Below the pieces are notes generated by a model that saw nothing but the letters and a program-made list of their open reading frames with translations, did not search any database and was not told the DNA's origin. 64,000 nt of DNA from Flavobacteriaceae bacterium (GTDB lineage: Bacteria; Bacteroidota; Bacteroidia; Flavobacteriales; Flavobacteriaceae), in assembly GCA_018657955.1 (NCBI GenBank), contig JABHWD010000020.1:1-64000 (forward strand), in the 5' to 3' direction. A program made the translations under genes and the position numbers. Of this stretch, positions 26,518 to 35,601 are shown in pieces (within the stretch, counting starts at the first letter, position 1; every line of letters begins with the position of its first letter).

Positions 26518-27585
26518 TTATCTAAATAAATTAAAATCAAATTTCAATGAAAAGATATTAGAATATAAAGCAATACTTTGATTTCCTATATCAGTAAATG
26601 CATAGTCCATTTCAATGCTTTTATATTTAAATCCTATTCCAAAATTTGGCTGAAAACTAAGTTCTTTTGAATTATCAAATTGTAATTCATTTTGAAAATT
26701 ACCGATGCCTAATCTTAAAAAAACTAAGTCAAGATAGCCAAACTCTAGACCTAATGCAGGGTTTATACTAGCAAAATTAGTTGAAATTATATCATTATTC
26801 TCTTCAAATTTAAGTATTAGATCTAATGCTGCTAATAAAGTGTAACTATTTTTAATATCTATTTCTTTTGAAGCTCCTAATTGCAATTTTGGAATAGTTA
26901 TTTCAGTTCCGCTAGGTATTTCTTGATTTTGACCTTCAATTGCATTTTGAATATCACCTAATCTATCTTCATTTATAGACCAAGAATTATAAGTAGTTGT
27001 AATATCTCTTGCCATCAAGCCAAAGTTCCAATTATTACTTGTTTTAAACTGTATTCCAAAATCCATTCCAAAACCCCAAGAACTAGAAAAATCTCCAATT
27101 ATTCTTCTAATTATTTTTATATTAACCCCATAGTTCAAATTCTTAAATTTTAATTTTCTTGCATAGGAAAACAAGAATGCATAATCTGCAGTTGAAAACA
27201 AGTTAATTCTGTCAAAATTTATATTTCCCTGATCATCTATTAATTGTGTTGTGTCTAATATATCGTCAACCCCAAACCTAATCATAGAAAAGCCTAGTGC
27301 AGATTCATCATCAATTGGTGTTGCGTATGCAACAAAATTATACGTAGCGATGTTGGCAAAATAGTTTGAATGCATTAAGGAGATCTGCTTGTCTTTTAAT
27401 TGCAGCAAACCAGCTGGGTTCCAATAAGTAGAATTAACATCAGATGTACTAGATACAACAGCATTACTCATGCCAATTGATTGAGCATCTACACCAATAT
27501 TTAGGAATTCATTAGAATATTTTGAACTATCCTGTGCATTTACTCCTATAATGGAAAATAATAATAAGAAAATTAGCTTTTTCAT
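26518..27585 (-). CDS. PorV/PorQ-family outer-membrane protein (PorV2-like)
   Basis: The 355-aa beta-barrel protein of the T9SS-associated PorV family has a signal peptide (MKKLIFLLLFSIIGVNA). The first barrel segment carries the family pattern EFLNIGVDAQSIGMSNAVV and STYWNPAGL. Alternating hydrophobic strands run to the C-terminal SLKFDFNLFR with terminal aromatic residues. PorV relatives receive or shuttle T9SS cargo at the outer membrane. PorV2 is a paralogue of unproven role. I prefer the ATG at 27585 because it starts the signal peptide directly; an in-frame codon at 27600 adds five residues. The upstream region contains an exact 41-bp tandem repeat. Confidence 0.85.
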   Translation of the reverse strand: MKKLIFLLLFSIIGVNAQDSSKYSNEFLNIGVDAQSIGMSNAVVSSTSDVNSTYWNPAGLLQLKDKQISLMHSNYFANIATYNFVAYATPIDDESALGFSMIRFGVDDILDTTQLIDDQGNINFDRINLFSTADYAFLFSYARKLKFKNLNYGVNIKIIRRIIGDFSSSWGFGMDFGIQFKTSNNWNFGLMARDITTTYNSWSINEDRLGDIQNAIEGQNQEIPSGTEITIPKLQLGASKEIDIKNSYTLLAALDLILKFEENNDIISTNFASINPALGLEFGYLDLVFLRLGIGNFQNELQFDNSKELSFQPNFGIGFKYKSIEMDYAFTDIGNQSIALYSNIFSLKFDFNLFR

Positions 27586-27600
27586 TATTGATGATATCAA

Positions 27601-27682
27601 TAAAAACTTCTAAATGACTTGCTTATTGTGTTATAATAATATAAAAACTTCTAAATGACTTGCTTATTGTGTTATAATAATA
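27601..27682. repeat. 41-bp perfect tandem duplication between porV2 and pssA
   Basis: Positions 27601-27641 and 27642-27682 are identical, and the first seven bases of a third unit (TAAAAAC) follow at 27683-27689. The repeat occupies most of the gap between the divergently transcribed porV2-like and pssA genes. No TAnnTTTG box is visible in it on either strand. Confidence 0.95.
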
Positions 27683-27743
27683 TAAAAACAACTAAAATTT
27701 ATCAGCTATTAAATATATTATTTATTAAGTTACTATATTAGTG

Positions 27744-28475
27744 ATGAAATCTCAATTTTTGTTTATGAGAATAATCCCCAACATACTAACACTATTCAAT
27801 CTTTTTTTAGGTTGTGTTATTACATTGCTATTAATTGAGGGAAATCTTCCAATGGAATCTATTTCTCTTCTTATTTTAATAGCTTTATTTTTTGATTTTA
27901 TGGACGGATTAATTGCTAGAAAATTTAATTTGGAAAGTAAATTAGGTGCTCAATTAGATTCATTAGCAGATCTAATTTCTTTTGGCTTAGTCCCAGGAAT
28001 AATAATGTATAATTTATTTCTCGAAGTTTCATCTGACCCATATCTTCCTTTACTTGGTTTTACTATAACATTGGCTTCTGCTTATAGACTTGCTAATTTT
28101 AATTTATCTAAAAATAATGACAATTATTTTAAAGGCTTGCCAACTCCAGCAAATACTGTGTTCATTTTATCTCTAATGTTAATTATTGAACTACCTAACA
28201 TAGATTCATTTATAAAGGAAATTGTTTTAGATAATAATTTTTTAATTATTATTACAGTTTTAAGTTGCTATTTGCTTAATTCAAGATTTAAGCTGCTAAA
28301 CTTAAAGTTCAAAGATTTTAAACTTAAAGGAGTTAATAAATATAGATATTTGCTTATTGTTTTGTCAGCAATACTATTTATTTTTCTCAGGAGTGCACTC
28401 TCAATCCCAGTCATTTTAGCAATTTATTACATAGTATCTTATTTTGCAATAGGCAGGAAAAATACAAGTAGTTAA
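27744..28475 (+). CDS. pssA: CDP-diacylglycerol--serine O-phosphatidyltransferase
   Basis: This 243-aa membrane enzyme makes phosphatidylserine, the precursor of phosphatidylethanolamine. The CDP-alcohol phosphatidyltransferase motif D-G-x2-A-R-x8-G-x3-D-x3-D is fully present from residue 53 (DGLIAR through QLDSLAD). Six to eight helices span the rest. The start is ATG at 27744; a GTG directly before it (27741) is an alternative. The gene is alone on the plus strand. Its stop shares the palindromic TTAA with the convergent lptB. Confidence 0.95.
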   Translation: MKSQFLFMRIIPNILTLFNLFLGCVITLLLIEGNLPMESISLLILIALFFDFMDGLIARKFNLESKLGAQLDSLADLISFGLVPGIIMYNLFLEVSSDPYLPLLGFTITLASAYRLANFNLSKNNDNYFKGLPTPANTVFILSLMLIIELPNIDSFIKEIVLDNNFLIIITVLSCYLLNSRFKLLNLKFKDFKLKGVNKYRYLLIVLSAILFIFLRSALSIPVILAIYYIVSYFAIGRKNTSS

Positions 28476-29203
28476 GATTTTTTTCTTAACTCAAAATTTT
28501 GACCTAAATATACTTTTCTGACTGTTTCATCATTAGCTAGTTCTTCAGGGTTACCATCTTTAAGAATATTACCTTCAAACATTAAATATGTTCTGTCAGT
28601 GATTGCTAATGTTTCCCTTACATTATGATCTGTAATGAGTATGCCAATATTTTTTTTGGTTAGTTCAGTAATAATTTTTTGAATATCTTCAACAGCTAGA
28701 GGATCTACACCAGCAAAGGGTTCATCAAGTAGTATAAACATAGGATCTGTTGCAAGAGCTCTTGCAATTTCTGTCCTCCTTCTTTCGCCACCTGACAGAA
28801 GATCTCCTCTATTTTTTCTTATATGGGTTAATCCAAATTCATCTAATAAGGATTCCATTTTATTTTTTTGTTCTTTCTTAGATAAATTTGTTAGTTGAAG
28901 TACACTTAAAATATTATTTTCAACAGTCATTTTTCTAAAAACAGAAGCTTCTTGAGCTAAATATCCAATACCTGACTGAGCTCTTTTATACATTGGAAAT
29001 TTAGTAATATCTTTTTCGTCTAGATAGATTTTTCCTGAATTAGGTTTAATTAATCCAACAATCATATAAAATGAGGTTGTTTTACCAGCACCATTAGGAC
29101 CAAGAAGTCCTACTATTTCACCTTGTTTTAATTGAAGTGAGATATCTTTTACAACTCTCTTTCCAGAATAAGATTTCATTAAATTTTCAGCTCTTAAAAT
29201 CAT
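28472..29203 (-). CDS. lptB: LPS export ABC transporter ATP-binding protein LptB
   Basis: LptB is the cytoplasmic ATPase of the LptBFGC complex that extracts LPS from the inner membrane. The 243 aa contain Walker [10 protein letters not shown] near 34, the Q-loop, signature LSGGERRR near 136, Walker [13 protein letters not shown] near 155 and H-loop ITDHN. The short N-terminus and GLL-rich start are LptB-like rather than generic. It ends the kdsD-tatC-lptB run (5-nt gap after tatC). A cognate LptF/G-type permease is encoded at 62840. Confidence 0.94.
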   Translation of the reverse strand: MILRAENLMKSYSGKRVVKDISLQLKQGEIVGLLGPNGAGKTTSFYMIVGLIKPNSGKIYLDEKDITKFPMYKRAQSGIGYLAQEASVFRKMTVENNILSVLQLTNLSKKEQKNKMESLLDEFGLTHIRKNRGDLLSGGERRRTEIARALATDPMFILLDEPFAGVDPLAVEDIQKIITELTKKNIGILITDHNVRETLAITDRTYLMFEGNILKDGNPEELANDETVRKVYLGQNFELRKKS

Positions 29204-29208
29204 CTATT

Positions 29209-30000
29209 TTATTTTTTTAAAACTAATCTAGAAATAAATATACTTATTTGATATAAAATCATTACAGGTATTGCAACAATAAATTGACTAGCCACATCAG
29301 GTGGGGTTATAATTGCAGCAAAAGTTAAAACAATCAATAAAGCATATTTTCTATATTTTATCAAGGAACTTGGAGTAACAACGCCAATTCTTGATAAGAA
29401 AAATATTATTATAGGAAGTTCAAACATAATTCCACATGCTAAGCTAGAAGACCTTACTAGCGCAATGTAAGAGCTAATATCTATCTCATTTAATACTTCA
29501 TTAGAAACTTGATAACTACCAAAAAAGTTAATTGAAAGCGGAGTTACAACATAATAGCCAAATAAAACGCCTAAAAAAAACAGAAGAGAACAAATAAAGA
29601 TAGTCCCTCCAGATTTCATTTTTTCATTTGTATGTAAGCCAGGGCTAATAAATTTCCATAATTCATAAATTACATAAGGAAATGATATAATAAAACCTCC
29701 AAGAATAGAAGTCCATATGTGAGCTGAGAATTGACCTCCCATTGTCCTATTTTGAATAATGAATGGAAATTCAGTACCACAAAAATTAGTTTCAAATCCA
29801 ATAAACCTTGCTGATTCACATAAGAATTTATATGTTGGAAAGGACATTTTTTTTGGACCAAATATTATGGTGTCAAAAATAAAATCCTTCATAATAAAAC
29901 ATACTATTCCCACAATAATAATTACAAAAATTGATCTAAGTATGTGCCACCTTAATTCTTCAAGATGTTCCAAAAAGGACATATTATCAGGTTTATTCAT
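29209..30000 (-). CDS. tatC: Sec-independent protein translocase TatC
   Basis: TatC is the twin-arginine signal receptor in the inner membrane. The 263-aa protein begins with the conserved cytosolic segment MSFLEHLEELRWHILRS. Six membrane helices follow, and FELPIIIFFLSRIGVVTP near the C-terminal half is the standard TatC motif. I use ATG at 30000; a GTG at 30006 overlapping the kdsD stop (TAGTG) is also possible and would couple the two. TatA is not in the window. Confidence 0.95.
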   Translation of the reverse strand: MNKPDNMSFLEHLEELRWHILRSIFVIIIVGIVCFIMKDFIFDTIIFGPKKMSFPTYKFLCESARFIGFETNFCGTEFPFIIQNRTMGGQFSAHIWTSILGGFIISFPYVIYELWKFISPGLHTNEKMKSGGTIFICSLLFFLGVLFGYYVVTPLSINFFGSYQVSNEVLNEIDISSYIALVRSSSLACGIMFELPIIIFFLSRIGVVTPSSLIKYRKYALLIVLTFAAIITPPDVASQFIVAIPVMILYQISIFISRLVLKK

Positions 30001-30005
30001 GTTCA

Positions 30006-30971
30006 CTATATAATTCCTTCTTTAATTAGACTTTGAATATGCAGAATTCCAATATATTTGCCTTTCTCAGCAACTACAAGTTGAGATATTTTATTAATTT
30101 TCATAATTGAAAGGGCTTTAGTTGCAAGTATGTTTTTACTAACGATTTTCGGATTTTTACTCATAATATCAGAAGCTTTAACCTTAGAAATATCTTGACT
30201 TTTTAGAAGTTGACGCCTAAGATCTCCATCTGCTATTACTCCAACAATCTTGTTTCTATTTAATACCGTTGCTATTCCTAGCATTTTGTTAGAAATCTCT
30301 ATAATTACATCTTTCATCATATCAGAAACATCTACTTTAGGTAGTTTTTTAGAATCCATTAAATCCTCAACATTTAGGAATAATTTCTTTCCAAGGTTAC
30401 CGCCGGGGTGATATTTTGCAAAGTCATTTGAGGAAAAACCTCTTAGTTTTACTAGACATACTGCAATAGCATCTCCAATGACAAGTTGAGCAGTAGTACT
30501 AGTAGTTGGAGCTAGATTGTTAGGACATGCTTCAGTATCAACATAGCTGCTAATTACAATATCTGATTTTTCAGATAAATAAGACTTAGTTTCCCCTGTT
30601 ATAGCTATAAGTTTATTATAAGTTTTTTTTATAAAAGGAACTAATGCTTTAATTTCTGGAGTATTACCACTTTTAGAAATACAAATAATTATATCGTTTT
30701 TTTGGATTAGGCCTAAATCTCCATGAATTGCATCTGCAGCATGCATGAAAATTGAAGGAGTTCCAGTAGAGTTTAATGTTGCTACAATTTTTTGAGCAAT
30801 AATTGCACTTTTTCCTATGCCACTTACAATAACTCTACCTTTAGTTTTATTTATTAAGTTTACTGCCTTTTCAAAATCTTTAGTTAGTAGTTTAGATAAA
30901 TTTCTTATACTACTAGCTTGAAGCTCAATGGTCTCTTTGGCATAACTTAAAATAGATTTTTTTTCTTCCAA
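30006..30971 (-). CDS. kdsD: D-arabinose-5-phosphate isomerase (KpsF/GutQ family)
   Basis: The enzyme converts ribulose 5-phosphate to arabinose 5-phosphate, the first step of Kdo synthesis for LPS. The 321-aa protein has an N-terminal SIS domain (about 30-165), with GKSAIIAQKIVATLNSTG and CISKSGNTPE as its phosphosugar loops. HPGGNLGKKL leads into two CBS domains (about 205-320). The start is TTG at 30971, as no ATG or GTG fits in frame upstream. Its product feeds the LPS pathway served by lptB two genes downstream. It is divergent from recQ, an arrangement typical of flavobacteria. Confidence 0.94.
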   Translation of the reverse strand: MEEKKSILSYAKETIELQASSIRNLSKLLTKDFEKAVNLINKTKGRVIVSGIGKSAIIAQKIVATLNSTGTPSIFMHAADAIHGDLGLIQKNDIIICISKSGNTPEIKALVPFIKKTYNKLIAITGETKSYLSEKSDIVISSYVDTEACPNNLAPTTSTTAQLVIGDAIAVCLVKLRGFSSNDFAKYHPGGNLGKKLFLNVEDLMDSKKLPKVDVSDMMKDVIIEISNKMLGIATVLNRNKIVGVIADGDLRRQLLKSQDISKVKASDIMSKNPKIVSKNILATKALSIMKINKISQLVVAEKGKYIGILHIQSLIKEGII

Positions 30972-31124
30972 ATTTTTTTATTTATGTATTCAAAAAATTG
31001 TTTTAAAATTTCAAACACAACATATTATACAAAAAAACAAAATTTTTACTAAAGAATTTCTTAAAATTATCATAATATCTTATCTTAATGGTAGTATAAA
31101 AAAATGATATACTATAGTGATTAA

Positions 31125-33317
31125 ATGAAAATCAATGATAATCTTATCCGCGATTCATTAAAAAAAATTTTTGGTTTTGATGAGTTTAAAGGACTACAAA
31201 AAGAAGTAATTAGCAATATTTTTGAGAATAAAAATACATTTGTCATTATGCCGACAGGTGGCGGTAAGTCTCTATGTTATCAATTGCCTGCTCTTATGAA
31301 AGAAGGCACTGCAGTAGTTGTCTCTCCACTTATTGCACTTATGAAAAATCAAGTTGATCATATAAGAGGTTTTTCTAATATAAATGGAATAGCTCATGTT
31401 TTAAATTCTTCTTTAACAAAAGATGAGCAGAAAAAGGTAAAAGACGATGTAAATAAAGGGATTACTAAACTCTTATATATGGCTCCAGAATCTCTTTCAA
31501 AGGAGTCTAATATTGAATTTCTTAAATCAAACAATATTTCTTTATTAGCTATAGATGAAGTTCACTGTATAAGTGAATGGGGACATGATTTTAGACCAGA
31601 ATACAGAAATTTAAGGTTATTAGCTGATAAAATTGATAAAAATATTCCAATTATTGCTCTCACAGCAACTGCTACTCCAAAGGTACAGTCAGATATATTG
31701 AAAAACTTAAATATTCCTGATGCCAAAATTTATAAAGCATCATTTAATAGACCTAATTTATTTTATGAAGTTCGTTATAAGAGAGATAGCGTAGATTCAG
31801 ATCTAATTAAATTTATTAAAAATAATAGTAGTAAATCAGGTATAATATACTGTTTGAGTAGAAAAAGAGTTGAAGAAGTAACTAATTTACTCCAACTTAA
31901 TAGTATAAAGGCATTGGCTTATCACGCAGGTTTAGATTCTAAAACTAGATCTAATAACCAAGATTTATTTTTAAAGGAAGATGTGGATGTAATTGTAGCA
32001 ACAATTGCCTTTGGGATGGGTATTGATAAGCCAAACATAAGATTTGTAATCCATTATGATGTGCCAAAAAGCTTAGAGAGTTACTATCAGGAAACTGGTA
32101 GGGCAGGAAGAGATGGAGGTGAAGGGCATTGCCTAGTCTTTTACTCATACAAGGATATTGAAAGATTGGAAAGGTTTATTACATCTAAAACTAATTCAGA
32201 ACAGCAATTATCTTCTTTATTGTTAGAAGAAATGGTTTCTTATTGTGAAACATCTATTTCTAGAAGAAAGTATTTGCTTAATTATTTTGGAGAAGAATTT
32301 GATAATAATACTGGTGATGGAGGTATGCTAGATGATAATATGGCAAATCCTAAAGAAAAAATTGATGTAAAAAAAGAAATTATAATATTACTCAACCTTA
32401 TTGATAAAACAAAACAAATTTATAAATCGAAGGAATTGATAGATATTTTAATAGGTAATGAAAGCTCTGTAATTAAATCTCATAAATTAAATGAAAAATC
32501 ATTTTTTGGTATTGGTAAAAATTATGATAAGACTTTTTGGACAGGATTAATTCGACAACTGATAGTTGCCCGTTTTATAGAAAAGAATATAGAATCTTAC
32601 GGTATTATTTTAATTAATGAAAAAGGAAATAAATTTTTATCTAGTCCGAAAACTTTTCAAATTTCTTTAGATCATGAATATTCCGATGATGATAAAATCT
32701 TAACTCATATTAAAGGTGGTATGTCTGCTGATTTAGAGTTAATGTCAATTTTAAAAAAATTAAGAAAACAAATTTCAAACAAACTCAATCTTCCCCCTTA
32801 TATAATATTTCAAGACCCTTCATTAGAAGATATGACCTTAAAATATCCCATAACAATCAGTGAAATAGCTAATATTCATGGAGTAGGTGAGGGTAAGGCA
32901 AACAAATATGGAAAAGAATTTGTTGATGTAATCTCTAAATATGTAGAAGAAAATAATATTAGCAGGATTGATGATTTTGTGGTAAAAACTGCTGGATCGA
33001 ATTCAGCACTAAAACTTTATATAATACAGAGTATTGATAGAAAATTATCTTTTGAGGATATCATATCTTTTAAAGGCCTTAAAATGGACGAGTTTGTTAA
33101 AGAGATGGAGTCAATTATTTATTCTGGAACTAAGCTAGATATTTCTTATTGTACTGATGATGTATTAGATGAGGATCAACAAACTGAAATTAATGATTAT
33201 TTCATGGAAGCTGAGAGTGATGATATTAAATTGGCAATGGATGAGTTTGATGGTGAATATGAAGAGTTTGAATTAAGAATTTATAGAATAAAATTCTTAA
33301 GTGAATTTGCAAACTAA
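31125..33317 (+). CDS. recQ: ATP-dependent DNA helicase RecQ
   Basis: This 3'-5' SF2 helicase acts in recombination and fork repair. Motif I is TGGGKS at 45-50, motif II DEVH near 145 followed by CISEWGHDFRPEYR, motif III TATATP, and motif VI QETGRAGRDG near 325. The RQC region and a C-terminal HRDC-like segment (LNLPPYIIFQDPSLEDM, about 545) complete the 730 aa. The zinc-binding cysteines normally following the helicase core are absent: only one Cys (SYCETS) remains, and the CGxCDxC stretch is replaced by an Asp/Gly/Asn-rich segment. This loss is familiar from flavobacterial RecQ. Confidence 0.96.
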   Translation: MKINDNLIRDSLKKIFGFDEFKGLQKEVISNIFENKNTFVIMPTGGGKSLCYQLPALMKEGTAVVVSPLIALMKNQVDHIRGFSNINGIAHVLNSSLTKDEQKKVKDDVNKGITKLLYMAPESLSKESNIEFLKSNNISLLAIDEVHCISEWGHDFRPEYRNLRLLADKIDKNIPIIALTATATPKVQSDILKNLNIPDAKIYKASFNRPNLFYEVRYKRDSVDSDLIKFIKNNSSKSGIIYCLSRKRVEEVTNLLQLNSIKALAYHAGLDSKTRSNNQDLFLKEDVDVIVATIAFGMGIDKPNIRFVIHYDVPKSLESYYQETGRAGRDGGEGHCLVFYSYKDIERLERFITSKTNSEQQLSSLLLEEMVSYCETSISRRKYLLNYFGEEFDNNTGDGGMLDDNMANPKEKIDVKKEIIILLNLIDKTKQIYKSKELIDILIGNESSVIKSHKLNEKSFFGIGKNYDKTFWTGLIRQLIVARFIEKNIESYGIILINEKGNKFLSSPKTFQISLDHEYSDDDKILTHIKGGMSADLELMSILKKLRKQISNKLNLPPYIIFQDPSLEDMTLKYPITISEIANIHGVGEGKANKYGKEFVDVISKYVEENNISRIDDFVVKTAGSNSALKLYIIQSIDRKLSFEDIISFKGLKMDEFVKEMESIIYSGTKLDISYCTDDVLDEDQQTEINDYFMEAESDDIKLAMDEFDGEYEEFELRIYRIKFLSEFAN

Positions 33318-33380
33318 ATTTGATATTAACTTAAGAAGATTAATCAATAGTTGTACATTCGCTCAAATTTTTAAATTATT

Positions 33381-34313
33381 ATGAAGGAAGGTATATATGC
33401 TAATTTTGAAACCTCTAAAGGATTAATTGTTATTGCTTTGGAATATGAAAAAACTCCTGGTACTGTAGGAAATTTTATTTCATTAGCTGAAGGAAAAACA
33501 AAAAACTCTTATAAAGATATTGGAAAGCCCTATTTTGATGAATTAAGCTTTCATAGGGTTATTAATGATTTTATGATTCAAGGAGGCTGTCCTTTGGGAA
33601 ATGGCACAGGAGATCCTGGATATAAATTCAACGATGAATTTCATGAAGATCTTAAGCATAATTCTGCAGGAATTTTGTCAATGGCAAATTCTGGTCCTGG
33701 GACTAATGGAAGTCAATTTTTTATAACACATATTGAAACTCCATGGTTAGATAATAAGCATACTGTTTTTGGTAAAGTAATAGAGGGTATGTCGATAGTA
33801 AATTCGATTGAACAAGGTGATGAAATTATAAAATTGACAATAAGTAGAGTAGGTGATAAAGCTGAAGGTTTTGATTCATTAGATTCATTCAGCCAGTTTA
33901 ATAATCAAAAAGAGGAAAGAGAGAAGAAAATGAAATTAGATCTCAACAATAAAATTGATGAAATTTCAAAAGGGTTTAAGATTACTGATTCTGGGTTACG
34001 CTATAAAATAATTTCAAAAAATAAAGGAAATAAACCAAAAGTTGGCGACACAGTTAAAGTTCATTACAAGGGTCAATTAATTGATGGAACAGTTTTTGAC
34101 TCTTCTTATAAACGAAATGAGCCAATTGAGTTTAAACTTGGTATAGGTCAAGTTATTAAAGGTTGGGATGAAGGAATAGGTTTGTTAAATGTTGGTGAAA
34201 AGGCAATATTCTTAATCCCAGGTAGTCTAGCTTATGGTGAAATGGGAGCGGGAGGTATAATTCCACCTAATGCAGATCTTATTTTTGATGTTGAACTAAT
34301 TGATATTAGCTAA
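33381..34313 (+). CDS. Dual-domain peptidyl-prolyl isomerase: cyclophilin fused to FKBP
   Basis: The 310-aa protein joins two unrelated prolyl isomerase families. Residues ~5-155 are a cyclophilin: [30 protein letters not shown], and [10 protein letters not shown]. Residues ~156-200 are a charged helical linker. Residues ~205-310 are an FKBP domain: [27 protein letters not shown] and [14 protein letters not shown]. There is no signal peptide, so it acts in the cytoplasm, probably as a folding factor. Fusions of this kind (FCBP) are known in some flavobacteria and protists. The 3' end overlaps the convergent thioredoxin-like gene by 8 bp. Confidence 0.94.
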   Translation: MKEGIYANFETSKGLIVIALEYEKTPGTVGNFISLAEGKTKNSYKDIGKPYFDELSFHRVINDFMIQGGCPLGNGTGDPGYKFNDEFHEDLKHNSAGILSMANSGPGTNGSQFFITHIETPWLDNKHTVFGKVIEGMSIVNSIEQGDEIIKLTISRVGDKAEGFDSLDSFSQFNNQKEEREKKMKLDLNNKIDEISKGFKITDSGLRYKIISKNKGNKPKVGDTVKVHYKGQLIDGTVFDSSYKRNEPIEFKLGIGQVIKGWDEGIGLLNVGEKAIFLIPGSLAYGEMGAGGIIPPNADLIFDVELIDIS

Positions 34314-34866
34314 CCTTCCACTTTATATTACAACCAATACTTGGTTTTTGTAATTTTTCGTTTACCTTATTTGTAATTAAGAAATTTAATGCATGACTTA
34401 GGTCATTTCCATCACATGGAAGATTATTTCCAGGCCTAGAATCATCTAGTTGCCCTCTGTATACTAACTCTAAATCAGAATTATAAACATAAAAATCAGG
34501 TGTACATGCTGCATCATATACTATTGCTGTTTGTTGAGTTTCATCGTATAAATAGGGAAAGCAAAAATTATATTCAATTGCATTTTCCTTCATAAGTTTA
34601 GGACTATCTTCAGGATAATTTAAAACATCATTACTTGAAATAGCTATAAATTTAATTCCAGATTGCTGATATTTTTTTGCAATTTCAACAATGGTTGTAT
34701 TTACATGTTTCACATATGGGCAATGATTACATATAAACATTATAACTGTTCCTTTATCCCCTTTTAATTCATCAAGTGATTTAAATGAATCAATAGTTAC
34801 ATCTAGTAAATTAAATTTAGAAGCTTTTGTTCCTAATGAAACCATATTTGAAGGTGTCTTTGCCAT
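34306..34866 (-). CDS. Thioredoxin-family (redoxin) protein
   Basis: The 186-aa protein has an AhpC/TSA-redoxin fold with redox motif CNHCPYV near 45-51, and the cis-proline-type CTPDFYVYN segment near 120. No signal peptide is visible, so it is cytoplasmic. It resembles flavobacterial thioredoxin-family proteins beginning [13 protein letters not shown]. Substrate and reductant are unknown. A TAAATTTG box lies just before the ATG. Confidence 0.88.
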   Translation of the reverse strand: MAKTPSNMVSLGTKASKFNLLDVTIDSFKSLDELKGDKGTVIMFICNHCPYVKHVNTTIVEIAKKYQQSGIKFIAISSNDVLNYPEDSPKLMKENAIEYNFCFPYLYDETQQTAIVYDAACTPDFYVYNSDLELVYRGQLDDSRPGNNLPCDGNDLSHALNFLITNKVNEKLQKPSIGCNIKWKVS

Positions 34867-34870
34867 TTTA

Positions 34871-34878
34871 CAAATTTA
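34871..34878 (-). promoter_or_regulatory. Candidate -7 box (TAAATTTG) abutting the thioredoxin-like gene
   Basis: The minus strand reads TAAATTTG, leaving four bases before the ATG at 34866. This is the same geometry as at ruvX and suggests a leaderless transcript. No spaced TTG is visible. Confidence 0.4.
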
Positions 34879-34911
34879 ATAAATTGTTGTAATTTTAAAT
34901 AAAAGTAAATT

Positions 34912-35256
34912 ATGAAAGCACATAAAGCAAGTTTAATAAATTCTTTAGTATTAATTATTTTTGGTATATGGGGATATATAGATTCAGAGGGTGCAGCTAT
35001 AACTGCATTAATACCAGTAGCTCTTGGTGTTGTAATTTTTTTATTAAATAAAGGATTAAAAAATGAAAACAAAACCATATCTCACGTGGTTGTTTTATTA
35101 ACAATTTTAGTTCTTTTTGGATTAGCTATGCCATTAATGAGAAGAGTAGGTGAAGGTGATATAATGGGAATTACTAGGGTAGCTTTAATGATGATAACAT
35201 CAATTTTAGCTATATATACATTTGTAAAGAGTTTTATTGCAAATAGATCTAAATAA
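34912..35256 (+). CDS. Small conserved membrane protein
   Basis: The 114-aa protein has four predicted membrane helices (about 8-24, 28-45, 58-75, 88-106) with short charged loops (LKNENK, RRVGEGD). No catalytic motif is visible and I do not recognise a named family, although the layout resembles small TMEM14-like proteins. It precedes csaA by 11 nt and so may share its transcript. Its function is unknown. Confidence 0.75.
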   Translation: MKAHKASLINSLVLIIFGIWGYIDSEGAAITALIPVALGVVIFLLNKGLKNENKTISHVVVLLTILVLFGLAMPLMRRVGEGDIMGITRVALMMITSILAIYTFVKSFIANRSK

Positions 35257-35267
35257 AATCAACTGAT

Positions 35268-35600
35268 TTGGATAAAGTTACATTTGAAGATTTCTCAAAA
35301 ATTGATTTTAGGGTAGGGACTATTATTGCTGTAGAAGCCTTTACTGAAGCAATTAAGCCTGCATATAAATTAAAAATTGATTTTGGTGATCTAGGTGTTC
35401 TTAATTCATCTGCTCAAATAACTTATAGATATTCAGAAAATGATTTACTCAACAGGCAAGTAATAGCAGTTGTAAATTTTCCAAAAAAACAAATCGCAAA
35501 TTTTATGAGTGAATGCCTTGTATTAGGTGCTGTAAACGAAAATGATGTAATACTGATATCTCCAGATGATGCAGTAAAAAATGGGTTAAAGATCCATTAA
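35268..35600 (+). CDS. csaA: CsaA-type tRNA-binding/secretion chaperone protein
   Basis: This 110-aa OB-fold protein of the EMAP-II/Trbp111 type binds tRNA and, in Bacillus, acts as a secretion chaperone. Visible family motifs are IDFRVGTII near 12, LKIDFGD, SSAQITYRY, and VVNFPKKQIANFMSE. The start is TTG at 35268, which gives the standard N-terminus DKVTFEDFSKIDFRVG. The gene ends one base before the stop of the convergent M14 peptidase. Confidence 0.93.
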   Translation: MDKVTFEDFSKIDFRVGTIIAVEAFTEAIKPAYKLKIDFGDLGVLNSSAQITYRYSENDLLNRQVIAVVNFPKKQIANFMSECLVLGAVNENDVILISPDDAVKNGLKIH

Positions 35601-35601
35601 A

